The translations under genes were made by a program, and so were the position numbers. The notes under the pieces are model-generated. The model was given only the letters and a program-made list of their open reading frames with translations, was not told the origin of the DNA and did not search any database. From NCBI GenBank assembly GCA_021775095.1, contig JAJFII010000016.1, forward strand, positions 1 to 64,000: a stretch of 64,000 nt of DNA, given 5' to 3'. Within the stretch, counting starts at the first letter, position 1. Every line of letters starts with the position of its first letter. This document shows positions 55,413-64,000 of this stretch, in pieces. This stretch comes from Rhodospirillales bacterium. GTDB lineage: Bacteria > Pseudomonadota > Alphaproteobacteria > Rhodospirillales > Casp-alpha2.

Positions 55413-56573
55413 TTAGTGGGTGTCCAGATAATGGGTAAAAGCGCGCAGGGCCTGCTCCAATTTGTCGGTCTTCATGGCGAAACACATGCGAACGTGGGTT
55501 TGGTTACCGGGCCCGAATGTATATCCGGGGGCAACCCCTACTTTTGCGTCAATCAACAGCCCTTCAGCAAACGCCAAACCGTCTCGGATCCCCTTAATTC
55601 TTGGAAAGGCATAAAAGGCCCCCTCCGGTGCCGTATGGTCGACCCGTCGGTGATTGCCCAGGATGTCGTTGGCAACGGCCAGGCTTTCCGCGTACCCTTG
55701 ACGCAGATCGTGAACAACGCCCTCGCCTTTCTCGAGCGCCGCAATGGCACCGATTTGGACAAAACTGGGGCCGCCGGTATTGTATATTTCGCAGAGGACG
55801 GCCATCTGTTCTTCATAACCTTTCGGCGTAACCATCCAACCCAGGCGCCAGCCGGTCATGGCCCAACCCTTGGAAAATCCGTTGACGACAATTAACGGGT
55901 CGTCGTCGCCGGCGAATTCGAGAAAGGACGGGGCGGAATTACGGTCATAGACACTTCGGTGGTAGACCTCATCGGACACCAAAACGATGCCCCGGTCCCG
56001 GCAAAAATCAAGTAACTTTTCCTGGTCAGGGCGCTCCATCACATATCCCGTAGGATTGCATGGGCTGTTCAGATAAATCATTTTGGTATGGGCCAGGCAG
56101 GCGTCCATCAGCCCGCTCACGTTTAAGGCCCATTTGCCGTCCTCCGCGTGCTGGCGGAAATGGCCGATTTCAGCGCCCGCCCATTTCAACGCCATTTCCA
56201 CGTTCGGCCAGTGGGGAGTGACAATTAGCGCGTGGTCGCCGGGCCGGATCACCATGTGGGTAGCTATCATCACCGTCAGCATGGTCGATGCCGGGACGTG
56301 AATACGGTCCGGGTGCAGGTCGATCCCGTATATGGTGTCGTTATATGTTTTCAGGGCCGCCCGCAGGTCGGGCCGCCCGCGTGGAATATTGTAAAAGGTT
56401 TCGCCGGCGTCGAGAGCGGCGACGGCTGCGTCACGGATCAGCTTTGGTGTGGGTTCACTCCCTTCGCCGAACCACAGCGGATAAACCCCCTCCATGCCTA
56501 ACCCCTGGACGGCAATTTTGCCAATGCCACTGCGCTCCAGATCTTCAAAATTTTCGGGGAAAATAGTTTTCAT
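55413..56573 (-). CDS. Class I/II PLP-dependent aminotransferase
   Basis: It has 386 residues. The NPTG motif (173-176), Asp201 and Tyr204 (SDEVYHR), and Lys235 in NGFSKGWAMTGWRLGW define the AAT-I fold. Substrate-carboxylate Arg is near HVRMCFA. It is probably an aspartate-, arginine/pyruvate- or similar transaminase. It is divergent from the ABC transporter across 131 bp. The start at ATG 56573 is followed by a typical MKTIFPENFEDL. Confidence 0.88.
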   Translation of the reverse strand: MKTIFPENFEDLERSGIGKIAVQGLGMEGVYPLWFGEGSEPTPKLIRDAAVAALDAGETFYNIPRGRPDLRAALKTYNDTIYGIDLHPDRIHVPASTMLTVMIATHMVIRPGDHALIVTPHWPNVEMALKWAGAEIGHFRQHAEDGKWALNVSGLMDACLAHTKMIYLNSPCNPTGYVMERPDQEKLLDFCRDRGIVLVSDEVYHRSVYDRNSAPSFLEFAGDDDPLIVVNGFSKGWAMTGWRLGWMVTPKGYEEQMAVLCEIYNTGGPSFVQIGAIAALEKGEGVVHDLRQGYAESLAVANDILGNHRRVDHTAPEGAFYAFPRIKGIRDGLAFAEGLLIDAKVGVAPGYTFGPGNQTHVRMCFAMKTDKLEQALRAFTHYLDTH

Positions 56574-56704
56574 AGGGCGCCCTTTTTAAACATTCCATTC
56601 AGATTGTTTTCGCCCACACCTGCGCTCAGGTCAATCCTCAATCCTGGCGCGAAGGGCTGCACAAAAACCCCTGACCTTTCGGAAAAAGCCGTTATAGTCC
56701 GGCC

Positions 56705-57631
56705 ATGACCAGCCTCATCTCCATTCAAAATTTGTGCAAAACCTATGCCGCTGGTTTTAGGGCCCTGAACGGGGTTAATCTGGAAATTCGCAAGGGTGAA
56801 ATATTGGCGTTGCTTGGTCCGAACGGGGCTGGCAAAACAACACTGATCAGTATCATTTGCGGCATTGTCAGCCCGACGTCCGGCAGCATTACCGTGGCGG
56901 GCCATGACATCATCAGCGAATACCGCAAAACCCGCAGTTTGATCGGGCTGGTGCCCCAGGAACTGACGACGGACGCCTTCGAGACCGTGTTCGATACGGT
57001 GTCGTTTAGCCGCGGATTATTCGGTAAACCAGCTGATCCGGCGCACATTGAAAAGGTTCTCCGCGACTTGTCACTGTGGGATAAAAAGGACAGCATCATC
57101 ATGGCCCTGTCCGGCGGCATGAAACGCCGGGTGTTGATTGCCAAGGCCCTGTCACATGAACCACAGATTTTGTTTTTGGATGAACCGACGGCCGGTGTCG
57201 ATGTGGAGTTACGCAAGGACATGTGGGAAGTAGTGCGCAAACTCCGCGAATCGGGTGTTACGATCATTCTGACCACCCATTATATTGAAGAAGCGGAAGC
57301 CATTGCCGAACGGGTTGGTGTCATTAACCGGGGCGAGATCATTCTGGTGGAAAATAAATCCGAGCTCATGCGCAAGCTTGGCAAAAAACAATTGACCCTG
57401 GATCTTACCAATCAGATTGTTCGCCTGCCCCCAGCCCTTGCCGCCTTTGGTTTGGAACTTTCAGACGATGGTCGGCATATTACCTATACCTATGATACCC
57501 AGGCGGAACGGACGGGCATCACCAAATTACTTTCGGCCGTCAACGGCGCGGGCCTATCGTTTAATGATTTAAACACCACACAAAGTTCCCTTGAAGAGAT
57601 TTTTGTAAACCTGGTAAGTGATAAGTCATGA
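56705..57631 (+). CDS. ABC-2 type transporter ATP-binding protein
   Basis: It has 308 residues. Walker A is GPNGAGKTT (38-46), the signature is LSGGMKRR (135-142) and Walker B is LFLDE (156-160). A C-terminal extension of about 80 residues is typical of the DrrA/NatA drug and export group. The permease gene overlaps by 4 bp (ATGA). The transported substrate is unknown, with drug, lipid-linked or polysaccharide export as the usual options. Confidence 0.93.
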   Translation: MTSLISIQNLCKTYAAGFRALNGVNLEIRKGEILALLGPNGAGKTTLISIICGIVSPTSGSITVAGHDIISEYRKTRSLIGLVPQELTTDAFETVFDTVSFSRGLFGKPADPAHIEKVLRDLSLWDKKDSIIMALSGGMKRRVLIAKALSHEPQILFLDEPTAGVDVELRKDMWEVVRKLRESGVTIILTTHYIEEAEAIAERVGVINRGEIILVENKSELMRKLGKKQLTLDLTNQIVRLPPALAAFGLELSDDGRHITYTYDTQAERTGITKLLSAVNGAGLSFNDLNTTQSSLEEIFVNLVSDKS

Positions 57632-58389
57632 ACCTATATGCCGTAAAAGCCATCTATCTGTTTGAAATGGCCCGCACCTGGCGTACTTTATTTCAGAGCA
57701 TCGTCTCGCCGGTGATTTCCACATCCCTGTATTTTGTGGTTTTTGGATCCGCCATCGGCAGTCGCATCACGGAAATCGGCGGTGTCAGTTATGGCTCGTT
57801 TATTGTCCCTGGGCTGATCATGTTGTCCCTGCTCATGCAAAGCGTCTCCAATGCCTCGTTTGGAATCTATTTCCCCAAGTTCACGGGCACTATCTACGAG
57901 TTGCTGTCCGCACCCATATCTTATTTTGAAATTGTCCTCGGTTATGTGGGCGCGGCGGCAACCAAATCGATAATATTGGGTTTGATCATCCTGGCGACGG
58001 CGGGCCTGTTTGTGCCCCTTCAGATTGCCCATCCGGTGTGGATGCTGATGTTTTTGGTTTTGACGGCGGTCTCTTTCAGCCTGCTTGGTTTTATCATAGG
58101 CATCTGGGCCGACAATTTCGAAAAATTACAAATTGTGCCGTTGTTGGTGGTTACCCCCCTGGTGTTTTTGGGCGGCAGTTTTTATTCCATCGATATGCTG
58201 CCGCCGATCTGGCAGAAGGTCACCCTGTTTAACCCGGTTTTGTACCTGATCAGTGGGTTCCGCTGGAGTTTCTACGAGATCAACGACGTCAGTATTGGAT
58301 TGAGCCTGGCCGTGATCACCTTGTTTCTGGCGATCTGTATGGCCACTGTCTGGTGGATCTTCAAAACCGGCTATCAGGTGAAGAGTTAG
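57628..58389 (+). CDS. ABC-2 type transporter permease
   Basis: It has 253 residues and six transmembrane helices. The motifs [30 protein letters not shown] read as [18 protein letters not shown], and [13 protein letters not shown] identify the NodJ/DrrB/ABC-2 permease family. With the preceding ATPase it forms an exporter, probably as a 2+2 complex. It converges on the RTX gene, whose stop is 38 bp away. Confidence 0.92.
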   Translation: MNLYAVKAIYLFEMARTWRTLFQSIVSPVISTSLYFVVFGSAIGSRITEIGGVSYGSFIVPGLIMLSLLMQSVSNASFGIYFPKFTGTIYELLSAPISYFEIVLGYVGAAATKSIILGLIILATAGLFVPLQIAHPVWMLMFLVLTAVSFSLLGFIIGIWADNFEKLQIVPLLVVTPLVFLGGSFYSIDMLPPIWQKVTLFNPVLYLISGFRWSFYEINDVSIGLSLAVITLFLAICMATVWWIFKTGYQVKS

Positions 58390-58427
58390 GGCACTTTTTG
58401 TCGCGGCGGGCGACTGGTGTCCTGACC

Positions 58428-61400
58428 CTAAGTGACGTTAAAGTCCGCTGAACTCAGATCACCAAGGCTGACGCCCTGTAAGGTGATATCCATGTCGGAC
58501 GTACCGTTTCCATCAACATCAATTTCGAGGAGTTTGGAGGTGTTGTTAAAACGGGCTTCCGTATTGTTGCCACCGGCAGCACCGGTAAAAGCGACCGCTT
58601 CGGAGCCTAGAAAACCAAACGTCCCGGTTAATAAACCATCCAGAAACAAGACTTCAGAAACAGTGGTCGCCTCAAAATTTGTTATGATATCCGTAAGGGT
58701 GGAGGTCGATTGACTGGCCGACGTATAACGGAAAACATCGCTACCGGAACCACCGGTCAGGGTGTCATGGCCATTGCCACCGGTGAGAACGGCTCCCGTA
58801 CTGCCGGTTATGGTGATGGTATCGTTGCCGGCACCACCAATGAGGGTCTCGATATTTGACGCGGCTATTGTTTGGTCGCCGGAGCCCAGGGTAATTATAT
58901 CGGTACCAGAGCCGCCGGTTATGGTTTCCACGTCGGTAACGGAAACCGTGTTATTGGTGGATCCAAGTGTCAGCGCCTCGTTGCCGGCACCGCCGAGATA
59001 ACTCAAAGTATCCGTACCACTGGTAAAGTTACTCAGAGACAGCGAGGCGGCATCAAAATTTGCACCGGAAGTCAAACCAACGGTCAGACTGGCGGTGACG
59101 GCACCAAAATCTATACTGGACAAATTTGTGACCTGGGATGAGGTAAAGGTTGCTGCTGACGAGGCGCTGAAGACCAGGGTTTCAATATTGCTGATGGCGA
59201 CTGCGGAAAAATCGTTATTGGCAAAGAGCTGGATCGTGTCAATACCGCTGCCTCCGTCCAGGCTACCTGCCGTTTGACCACTGGCGAAGGAGCTGCTGCC
59301 ATTGTATCCGACCTTCAAAATGTCGTTGCCAGCCCCGCCGGTGACACTGTCATCACCAAGACCCATGAAGATCAGATCGTTACCGTCGCCGCCGCCGATG
59401 GTATCGATGCCGGAGCCACCGTAAATCGTATCGTTGCCAAGTCCACCCGATCCGACATTGACGCCATTTCCGAGGGTGATCTGATCGTTGCCACCGCCGC
59501 CGGTTAGGGTATCATTGCCGGCACCACCAATCAGCGTGTCGTCGCCGTCGTCGCCGTAACCAATGTTGTCGCCATTACCCAGGTTTAGATAATCATTGCC
59601 ACTGCCGCCGAAAACCGTTTCGTCGCCGATGTCGCCGGTCACCGAATCGTTGCCGGCCCCGGCGTCGGCAAAATCATCACCGCCGCCCAGGTCAATGACA
59701 TCGTCACCACCACCGCCGTACAGCAGATCCAAACCATCACCGCCGTGCAAAGTATCAGATCCGGCACCGCCAAATATGTCGTCGCCCTCGCCGGAACCGG
59801 TAAGGGTGTCGTTGCCGGCACCACCGAACAGCACCGTACCCAGGGTATCGCTGTCGGAAAGCACGTGGGAAACGCCGTCCAGGTTCGGTATCAGGGAAAG
59901 TGTTTTACCATCACTGACATCGATCACGTTGTTTCCGGCACCACCGGAAATCACATACCCATAACCCGACGCCGTAATGTCAATATTCAGACGGACGCTG
60001 CTTTCCGTACCATTATTGACAAACAATTGTTCAACAGAATTCAGTTCAATGGTGCCACTGATGCCGGTGCTGGTGGCATAGACCAAATTCGGGCTGGCCA
60101 GCACGGAGCTATCGTAGATGCCTTGAAACTGATTTAGCGATTGCAGATATATTTCGTCGGTTCCTTGACCACCGTTCAAAATATCGTCGCCATCCAGAGA
60201 CACGCCCTGGATCATAGTGAACTGGGTATTGCCCGGACCGCCGGTCAGATTGTCATTGCCGGTGGTCCCCATCTGGGTTTCGTTGAAAGTTTCAATAACG
60301 AATAGGGTCGTGCCAACCGGGCTTACGTCGTCTTCACTTATGAAAGGAGTAGTGGTGGCGGCATTAAGGGTTTGGCCAAAAACCGGGCCGCCTATGGGGC
60401 CAATATTGGACCCGACCAGGGTTCCGTCATAGGCTCCGCTAAAGGGATCGAAGGCGGGGTCGGAAAAGGCATCGGCAAAGGGTTCGAAAACCGGTCCCGT
60501 ATTATTGGCCAGACCGATACCCGGGGCAGGCCCAGTGATCGGATCGGTTCCTGGGGTCGGGTTGGGTTCCGTCGCAGCGAGGGGGTTGATCCCATCGAGA
60601 GGGCCGTCCCTCAGCCCCGCTCCAAGGGCCTCATTTGGACCTTCAGCCTCCGCCTCAACCGGCCCGTCTGTGGGCTCTTCCAGGCGGTCGTCGGCCTCCT
60701 CCGGTCCGTCCCCGGGTCCATCGGTCGGTGCAAGGGCCTGTTGTTCAATTGCGGCGATTTCAGCTTCGATGTTTTGTACCTGCTCGTAGGCCCGTTCAAC
60801 GGCGGCCGCCGCCTGCTCAACCTGCTGCTGGGCGGTCTGCACCTGTTCCTGCGCCTGGATAAGAGCGGCTTCGGCGTTATTTATTTGATTGACACCAGGC
60901 ACCGTATCAATGCCAGCGGCAACCGCAGCGGTTGCGACCGCACCGATTGCGCTGGTTTGAACGACGGCAATTTGCGCCTGGGTCACGCCGACGACGGCAT
61001 GAGCTACTTCGGCATTGGCCGAAGCCAGTTGGGCTTGAGCTTCGGCGGCTTGTGCCTGGGATTGGGCGGTGGCGGTTCGCGCCTCCTGCGCCCGGGCAAC
61101 TTCCTGCTCGGCCAGGGCTTGCGCCTCTTCCGCCAATTGGGCGGTTTCTTCTGCTACGGCAATTTGTTCCGGTGTGGCACCGGGCACCTCTGCCGCGGCG
61201 ATTGCCGCCTCGGCCAGGGCAGCCGCTTCCGCCGCCGCCGCCTCGGCCGTAGCGGCATCAGCCGCGGCCTGCGCCTCGGCCGTCGCGGCCGCTTCGGCTT
61301 CGGCCAGGGTTTGTGCAGCTACCGCCTCCGCCTGGTTGGCTTCGGCCTCGGCTTCCAATTGACGGACTTCCGCTTCCTGTTGCGCCTGTTCGGCTTGTTG

Positions 61401-62396
61401 TTGCTGGGTTCGACCTTCACGGGCACCATTGACAACCGCATCGGGCAAACCCTGTTCGCCATTAGGCAGGGCGTTTAGGGCACTGCCGAAGGTTTGTCCC
61501 AATTGCTGTGGCGACATAATAAACGGCGGAGTTGGTGCGATCGTGTTACTGGCGATGGTTACGGCTTGCAGAGCTTGGTTGATGGTTTGTGTTCCGGCCG
61601 CGTTTCCAATCGACATTTCACCGATGAAACCAGAGGCCTCGGGCATCAGTGCAGCGGTTGTGACGCCGTCCGAATCGACGTGTCCGCCACCGGCCGTGCC
61701 GCGGATGCCAATGGTTGAGGTTGGGGTTGATACGACCATGGCATTGGGGTCGGTTTTGGCAATTTTGCCGGATATAAAGGTGAAGGCGCCCTGAATGAGG
61801 TTCACATGCATGGCGCCTTCCTGGGCACCGGGATCAAAAATCAGCTCGTCAAGTGTCATCCGGCCCGCTTCGCCCAGGGAAAAGGTGCTTTCATCGGCAA
61901 AGGTAATGCCGACGGTGCCGTCGTTACTGGTTTCCAGTATATCTCCCAAAAAAACCGGATCGCCGGATGCCAACGTGACCTCCGTGCCATCGGCGCGGGT
62001 GGCTTTGACGCCGCCACTTGCAGTTTCAACCCGGCCAATGGGACCGGTGTCGGGGCCGGTTGCGGCCTGGGCATACTGGCCCGGTGCCAGAGGTCCGGCC
62101 AGGCGGATGACAGTTGCCGCCTTTAAAACGGCTCCGGACTGGGAAATCAAATCGGGGGGCTGGGGTTGGGAAAAATAATCGTCAATAATGACGACCCGGC
62201 CACCCGTACCCGTTAACTGCAGGTCATCACCGTTGCGCCCGTAGTCGGCACGTAAAAACCAGCCATCATCACTGACGACCAGGGATGCTGCGGCAGCCCC
62301 ATTTAGGACCAAAGGACTGTTAACGACGGTATCCCATGCTGCAGAAGGGTTGAAATCTGTAAAACCGTCCACGTTGGTAATCTGATTTGTGTTCAT
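58428..62396 (-). CDS. FecR-domain, coiled-coil, RTX-repeat protein (probable type I secretion substrate)
   Basis: It has 1322 residues. Order: an N-terminal segment with VVIIDDYF (68-75), a FecR-like domain (about 120-235, GDILETSNDGTVGITFADES and TPTSTIGIRGTAGGG), an Ala/Gln/Glu-rich coiled coil (330-553), a Pro/Gly-rich linker, then hemolysin-type nonapeptide repeats (about 855-1015, with GGAGNDTLTG and GGSGNDYL units) and a C-terminal segment ending DMDITLQGVSLGDLSSADFNVT (last half shown as GDLSSADFNVT) that fits a T1SS signal. No Sec signal peptide. No T1SS genes are adjacent. It is probably a secreted or surface Ca2+-binding protein. The function is unknown. Confidence 0.85.
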   Translation of the reverse strand: MNTNQITNVDGFTDFNPSAAWDTVVNSPLVLNGAAAASLVVSDDGWFLRADYGRNGDDLQLTGTGGRVVIIDDYFSQPQPPDLISQSGAVLKAATVIRLAGPLAPGQYAQAATGPDTGPIGRVETASGGVKATRADGTEVTLASGDPVFLGDILETSNDGTVGITFADESTFSLGEAGRMTLDELIFDPGAQEGAMHVNLIQGAFTFISGKIAKTDPNAMVVSTPTSTIGIRGTAGGGHVDSDGVTTAALMPEASGFIGEMSIGNAAGTQTINQALQAVTIASNTIAPTPPFIMSPQQLGQTFGSALNALPNGEQGLPDAVVNGAREGRTQQQQAEQAQQEAEVRQLEAEAEANQAEAVAAQTLAEAEAAATAEAQAAADAATAEAAAAEAAALAEAAIAAAEVPGATPEQIAVAEETAQLAEEAQALAEQEVARAQEARTATAQSQAQAAEAQAQLASANAEVAHAVVGVTQAQIAVVQTSAIGAVATAAVAAGIDTVPGVNQINNAEAALIQAQEQVQTAQQQVEQAAAAVERAYEQVQNIEAEIAAIEQQALAPTDGPGDGPEEADDRLEEPTDGPVEAEAEGPNEALGAGLRDGPLDGINPLAATEPNPTPGTDPITGPAPGIGLANNTGPVFEPFADAFSDPAFDPFSGAYDGTLVGSNIGPIGGPVFGQTLNAATTTPFISEDDVSPVGTTLFVIETFNETQMGTTGNDNLTGGPGNTQFTMIQGVSLDGDDILNGGQGTDEIYLQSLNQFQGIYDSSVLASPNLVYATSTGISGTIELNSVEQLFVNNGTESSVRLNIDITASGYGYVISGGAGNNVIDVSDGKTLSLIPNLDGVSHVLSDSDTLGTVLFGGAGNDTLTGSGEGDDIFGGAGSDTLHGGDGLDLLYGGGGDDVIDLGGGDDFADAGAGNDSVTGDIGDETVFGGSGNDYLNLGNGDNIGYGDDGDDTLIGGAGNDTLTGGGGNDQITLGNGVNVGSGGLGNDTIYGGSGIDTIGGGDGNDLIFMGLGDDSVTGGAGNDILKVGYNGSSSFASGQTAGSLDGGSGIDTIQLFANNDFSAVAISNIETLVFSASSAATFTSSQVTNLSSIDFGAVTASLTVGLTSGANFDAASLSLSNFTSGTDTLSYLGGAGNEALTLGSTNNTVSVTDVETITGGSGTDIITLGSGDQTIAASNIETLIGGAGNDTITITGSTGAVLTGGNGHDTLTGGSGSDVFRYTSASQSTSTLTDIITNFEATTVSEVLFLDGLLTGTFGFLGSEAVAFTGAAGGNNTEARFNNTSKLLEIDVDGNGTSDMDITLQGVSLGDLSSADFNVT

Positions 62397-62588
62397 TTAC
62401 CCACCACCATTTTTGTGATGGACCTTACTTTAATGACTTTCAAGGGAATGAAAAAGGATACCTCAAAGAGGATTAAAGAGATGATCTTATGTAAAAAATC
62501 GGCGTGCCGGTGCGCTCAGGAATTGCTTGGCGGGTTTTTGTGATCGATACTTGTACCCAACAAACGCAATATTCATGGGGGCGGGCCA

Positions 62589-62845
62589 ATGACACTAAAG
62601 ACGATTGTCGATTTAGATCAACATGCCATTGGTGAGGCGGGCTTTCAAGCGGAGTGCCGGGCCCGGGTCAACCGCACCGGTGTCCTGGTTCTGTTGAGGG
62701 GGCGCAACGCCCTACATCGCGTCGCCCCGGTGGACGGCGCGAAACTCGAATGCTTGCGGTTCTGGCCTATAACTCCAAACCCGGCGCGGCCTTGTAGGAG
62801 TCGGTGCAAATGACCTTTTATGGTCGCATGGGAAGGCGTGAATGA
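62589..62845 (+). pseudogene. Remnant of a BesD/HalD-like Fe(II)/2OG halogenase or oxygenase gene
   Basis: The first 33 codons (MTLKTIVDLDQHAIGEAGF, CRARVNRTGVLVL) look like the family's N-terminus and join directly to LRGRNALHRVAPVDG, which belongs near its C-terminus. The middle of the gene is missing. The rest of the C-terminus continues in another frame as RETRMLAVLAYNSKPGAAL, stop, ESVQMTFYGR. The stop TAG (62795-62797) replaces the Ser of the LSES motif. The old stop (62843-62845) overlaps the next ATG (ATGA). So there is an internal deletion, a frameshift and a nonsense change. The family call is from memory of the C-terminal motif. Confidence 0.6.
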
Positions 62846-63489
62846 AACAACAGATTGATCTCTATTGGTCCTTCCGCAGTCCCTATTGTTATCTGTCCAT
62901 GGATCGTTTATTTGCCCTGTCCATTGCCATGGACCTGACCATTCGTTTGCGTCACGTCTGGCCCGGCGCCATGCGGCGACCGGGATATTTTGCTCGGCTG
63001 CACGCCAATTATGGCGACTATCACCGCAAGGATTCGCAGCGTACTGCGGCCTTTTTAAAAATTCCCTATGGCCGCCCGGTTCCTGACCCGTTGGTATTCG
63101 ACCCCGAAACCCGTGAGCCGATATCCGAGCAACCCCACATCCGCAAACTGACCCGGCTGGCTCTGGCGGCGCGCCAGCTCGGCAAGGAGCAAACCTTTTT
63201 GCGCGACCTGATGCGCTTGTTGTGGGGCGGTACCGTTAATGGCTGGGACAGTGGCGGCCACCTGGCGTCAATTGCAGCGGGCGTTGGCCTCGATATTGGC
63301 AATCTTTCCCACATTGCCCGAATAAACGCCGGTGATTTTGATCGCGAAGTGGAAAAAAATGGCCAGCTCCTGGAGGCCGCCGGCCATTGGGGAGTGCCGT
63401 GCATGGTCCTCGACGGGGAGCCGTTTTTTGGTCAGGACCGGATAGAAATGTTGATCTGGCGGTTACATCAGAAGGGAGAGGCTAATTGA
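62842..63489 (+). CDS. DsbA-fold 2-hydroxychromene-2-carboxylate isomerase-family protein
   Basis: It has 215 residues. The kappa-class GST/DsbA-like fold opens with DLYWSFRSPYCYLSMDRL, where Ser13 in SPY is the usual glutathione-activating residue, and closes with WGVPCMVLDGEPFFGQDR including the cis-proline loop. Named members isomerise chromene carboxylates in naphthalene breakdown, but many have other thiol-dependent roles. The ATG overlaps the stop of the broken gene upstream. The next gene's TTG overlaps its own stop. Confidence 0.82.
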   Translation: MKQQIDLYWSFRSPYCYLSMDRLFALSIAMDLTIRLRHVWPGAMRRPGYFARLHANYGDYHRKDSQRTAAFLKIPYGRPVPDPLVFDPETREPISEQPHIRKLTRLALAARQLGKEQTFLRDLMRLLWGGTVNGWDSGGHLASIAAGVGLDIGNLSHIARINAGDFDREVEKNGQLLEAAGHWGVPCMVLDGEPFFGQDRIEMLIWRLHQKGEAN

Positions 63490-63785
63490 TTACGGCGTTT
63501 GTGCAAATTCGTCTGCCAAAACCGATCTCTGAGCAGGAGGTGCTGGCGGCGTTTGAAGCGAGTGCTCCCACCTACCAGGGTCTAACCGGGCTGGTTCGCA
63601 AATATTATCTCTACGACGGGGTCGATCATGTCGGCGGATTTTATGTCTGGCAGGATTGGGCCTCGGCCAAGGCTGTCCATACCGATCCCTGGTTACAATC
63701 CGTCGGTGAGCGTTATGGGGCGACTGCAGAGATCCGTTATTTTGAGGTGCCGGTGTTGGTTGACAATGGGAGTATTGGGGTTTGA
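63486..63785 (+). CDS. YdhR-like putative monooxygenase
   Basis: It has 99 residues, a single ferredoxin-like alpha/beta fold. The TTG start at 63486 overlaps the upstream stop (TTGA). KPISEQEVLAAFEASAPTYQ and LVRKYYLYDGVDHVGGFYVW are typical of the YdhR/antibiotic-biosynthesis-monooxygenase-like group. No metal or cofactor residues are evident. The order DsbA-fold isomerase, YdhR, SDR suggests a small aromatic or carbonyl-degradation operon, which is inference. Confidence 0.75.
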   Translation: MITAFVQIRLPKPISEQEVLAAFEASAPTYQGLTGLVRKYYLYDGVDHVGGFYVWQDWASAKAVHTDPWLQSVGERYGATAEIRYFEVPVLVDNGSIGV

Positions 63786-63790
63786 TAACA

Positions 63791-64000
63791 ATGGGATATA
63801 AAAAAACAGCTCTGATCACCGGATCAGGGAAAAACATTGGCCGGGCCGTTGCCATGGCCTTGGCCGCTGATGGATTTGATATCGTAACAAATGGCTCAAA
63901 CAATCGGGCCGCCTGTGAAAAGGTGAGTGCTGACGCCCGGTCCTTTGGTGTTCGTTCTCAGATTGCCATGGGCGATGTCGGCACTGCTGACGGCGCGGCT
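63791..64000 (+). CDS. Short-chain dehydrogenase/reductase, 5' part only
   Basis: Starts at ATG 63791 and runs off the window, so 70 codons are seen. ALITGSGKNIGRAVAMALAA contains the glycine motif TGxxxxIG for NAD(P), with VTNGSNN after beta-strand 2. The rest, including Tyr-Lys of the active site, is outside. It is 5 bp after the YdhR-like stop and probably in the same operon. Confidence 0.9.
   Translation, partial: MGYKKTALITGSGKNIGRAVAMALAADGFDIVTNGSNNRAACEKVSADARSFGVRSQIAMGDVGTADGAA

Noticed and set aside
58400-58414. GTCGC-GGCGG-GCGAC hairpin between the ABC permease and the RTX gene
   Set aside because: The stem is short, and the T-run lies on the wrong side for a terminator on the forward strand.
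60372-61478. 368-codon forward ORF inside the RTX gene
   Set aside because: It is antisense to the Ala/Gly-rich coding sequence. The biased composition keeps frames open, and the product has no family similarity.
1-64000. CRISPR arrays, tRNA or rRNA genes, insertion sequences and prophage
   Set aside because: No regularly spaced repeats, T-loop-like tRNA cores, transposase or integrase motifs were seen on reading both strands.

Overview
The window looks like an origin-proximal piece of an alphaproteobacterial chromosome, most like Rhodospirillales or a related free-living, probably aquatic lineage. The evidence is gene order and family content: ppsR-maf-aroE-coaE-dnaQ//secB, mnmE-parS-mnmG-rsmG-parA-parB, a 1612-residue NAD-glutamate dehydrogenase, a DUF3576 lipoprotein, DUF6489, CheZ, a TRAP transporter and a FecR/RTX giant protein. 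I see no rRNA, tRNA, CRISPR array, intact insertion sequence or prophage.

Layout. 1-608 is a non-coding, partly AT-rich stretch with a perfect DnaA box beside ppsR (the RP001 homologue that borders the Caulobacter origin), so it is a good oriC candidate. 609-4290 is a tightly packed forward operon (ppsR, maf, aroE, coaE, dnaQ) facing secB across a symmetrical hairpin. 5109-12108 is a run of reverse-strand accessory enzymes plus ogt, cheZ and a YyaL-type protein. 12237-18616 holds DUF6489, a thioredoxin-like ferredoxin, mnmE, two perfect parS sites, mnmG, rsmG, parA and parB. 18665-26478 holds holA, lptE, leuS, a lipoprotein, a ThiE/TenI-like protein, a PLPBP, a YkuD transpeptidase and an unknown gene with a sigma-54-like promoter. 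An intergenic region of about 1 kb follows. It carries an 88-bp repeat that also occurs, inverted, beside the putative origin. 27525-31497 is a TRAP transporter operon with a PhyH-type dioxygenase, with a strong terminator between the binding protein and the membrane subunits.

31592-32825 is a stress unit (CBS-BON protein, then Hsp20) under a well-placed FNR/FixK-type box. 32883-46064 is mixed: TPR glycosyltransferase-like protein, rhodanese, P450, HPPD with a perfect dyad upstream, PAS-GGDEF cyclase, RibA with a degenerate RibB-like half, OmpR-type regulator, TauD-type dioxygenase, PAS histidine kinase, Tat-exported dienelactone hydrolase and a Vgb-like propeller. 46185-56573 is a reverse-strand block: exonuclease III (apparently started at AUU), LolA, a sugar transferase-like protein, a GmhA-like isomerase, a UMF1 permease, NAD-GDH and an aminotransferase. 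56705-58389 is an ABC-2 exporter. 58428-62396 encodes a FecR plus coiled-coil plus RTX protein of 1322 residues. 62589-62845 is a broken halogenase/oxygenase-like gene, followed by a DsbA-fold isomerase, a YdhR-like monooxygenase and the start of an SDR gene that runs off the window.

The best second looks are the origin and partition layout with its inverted repeat pair, the two non-AUG starts (maf at CTG, xth at ATT), the internally deleted pseudogene, the FNR-type promoter, the sigma-54-like promoter on an unknown gene, and the FecR/RTX protein. I found no clear multi-gene system of an unknown kind.
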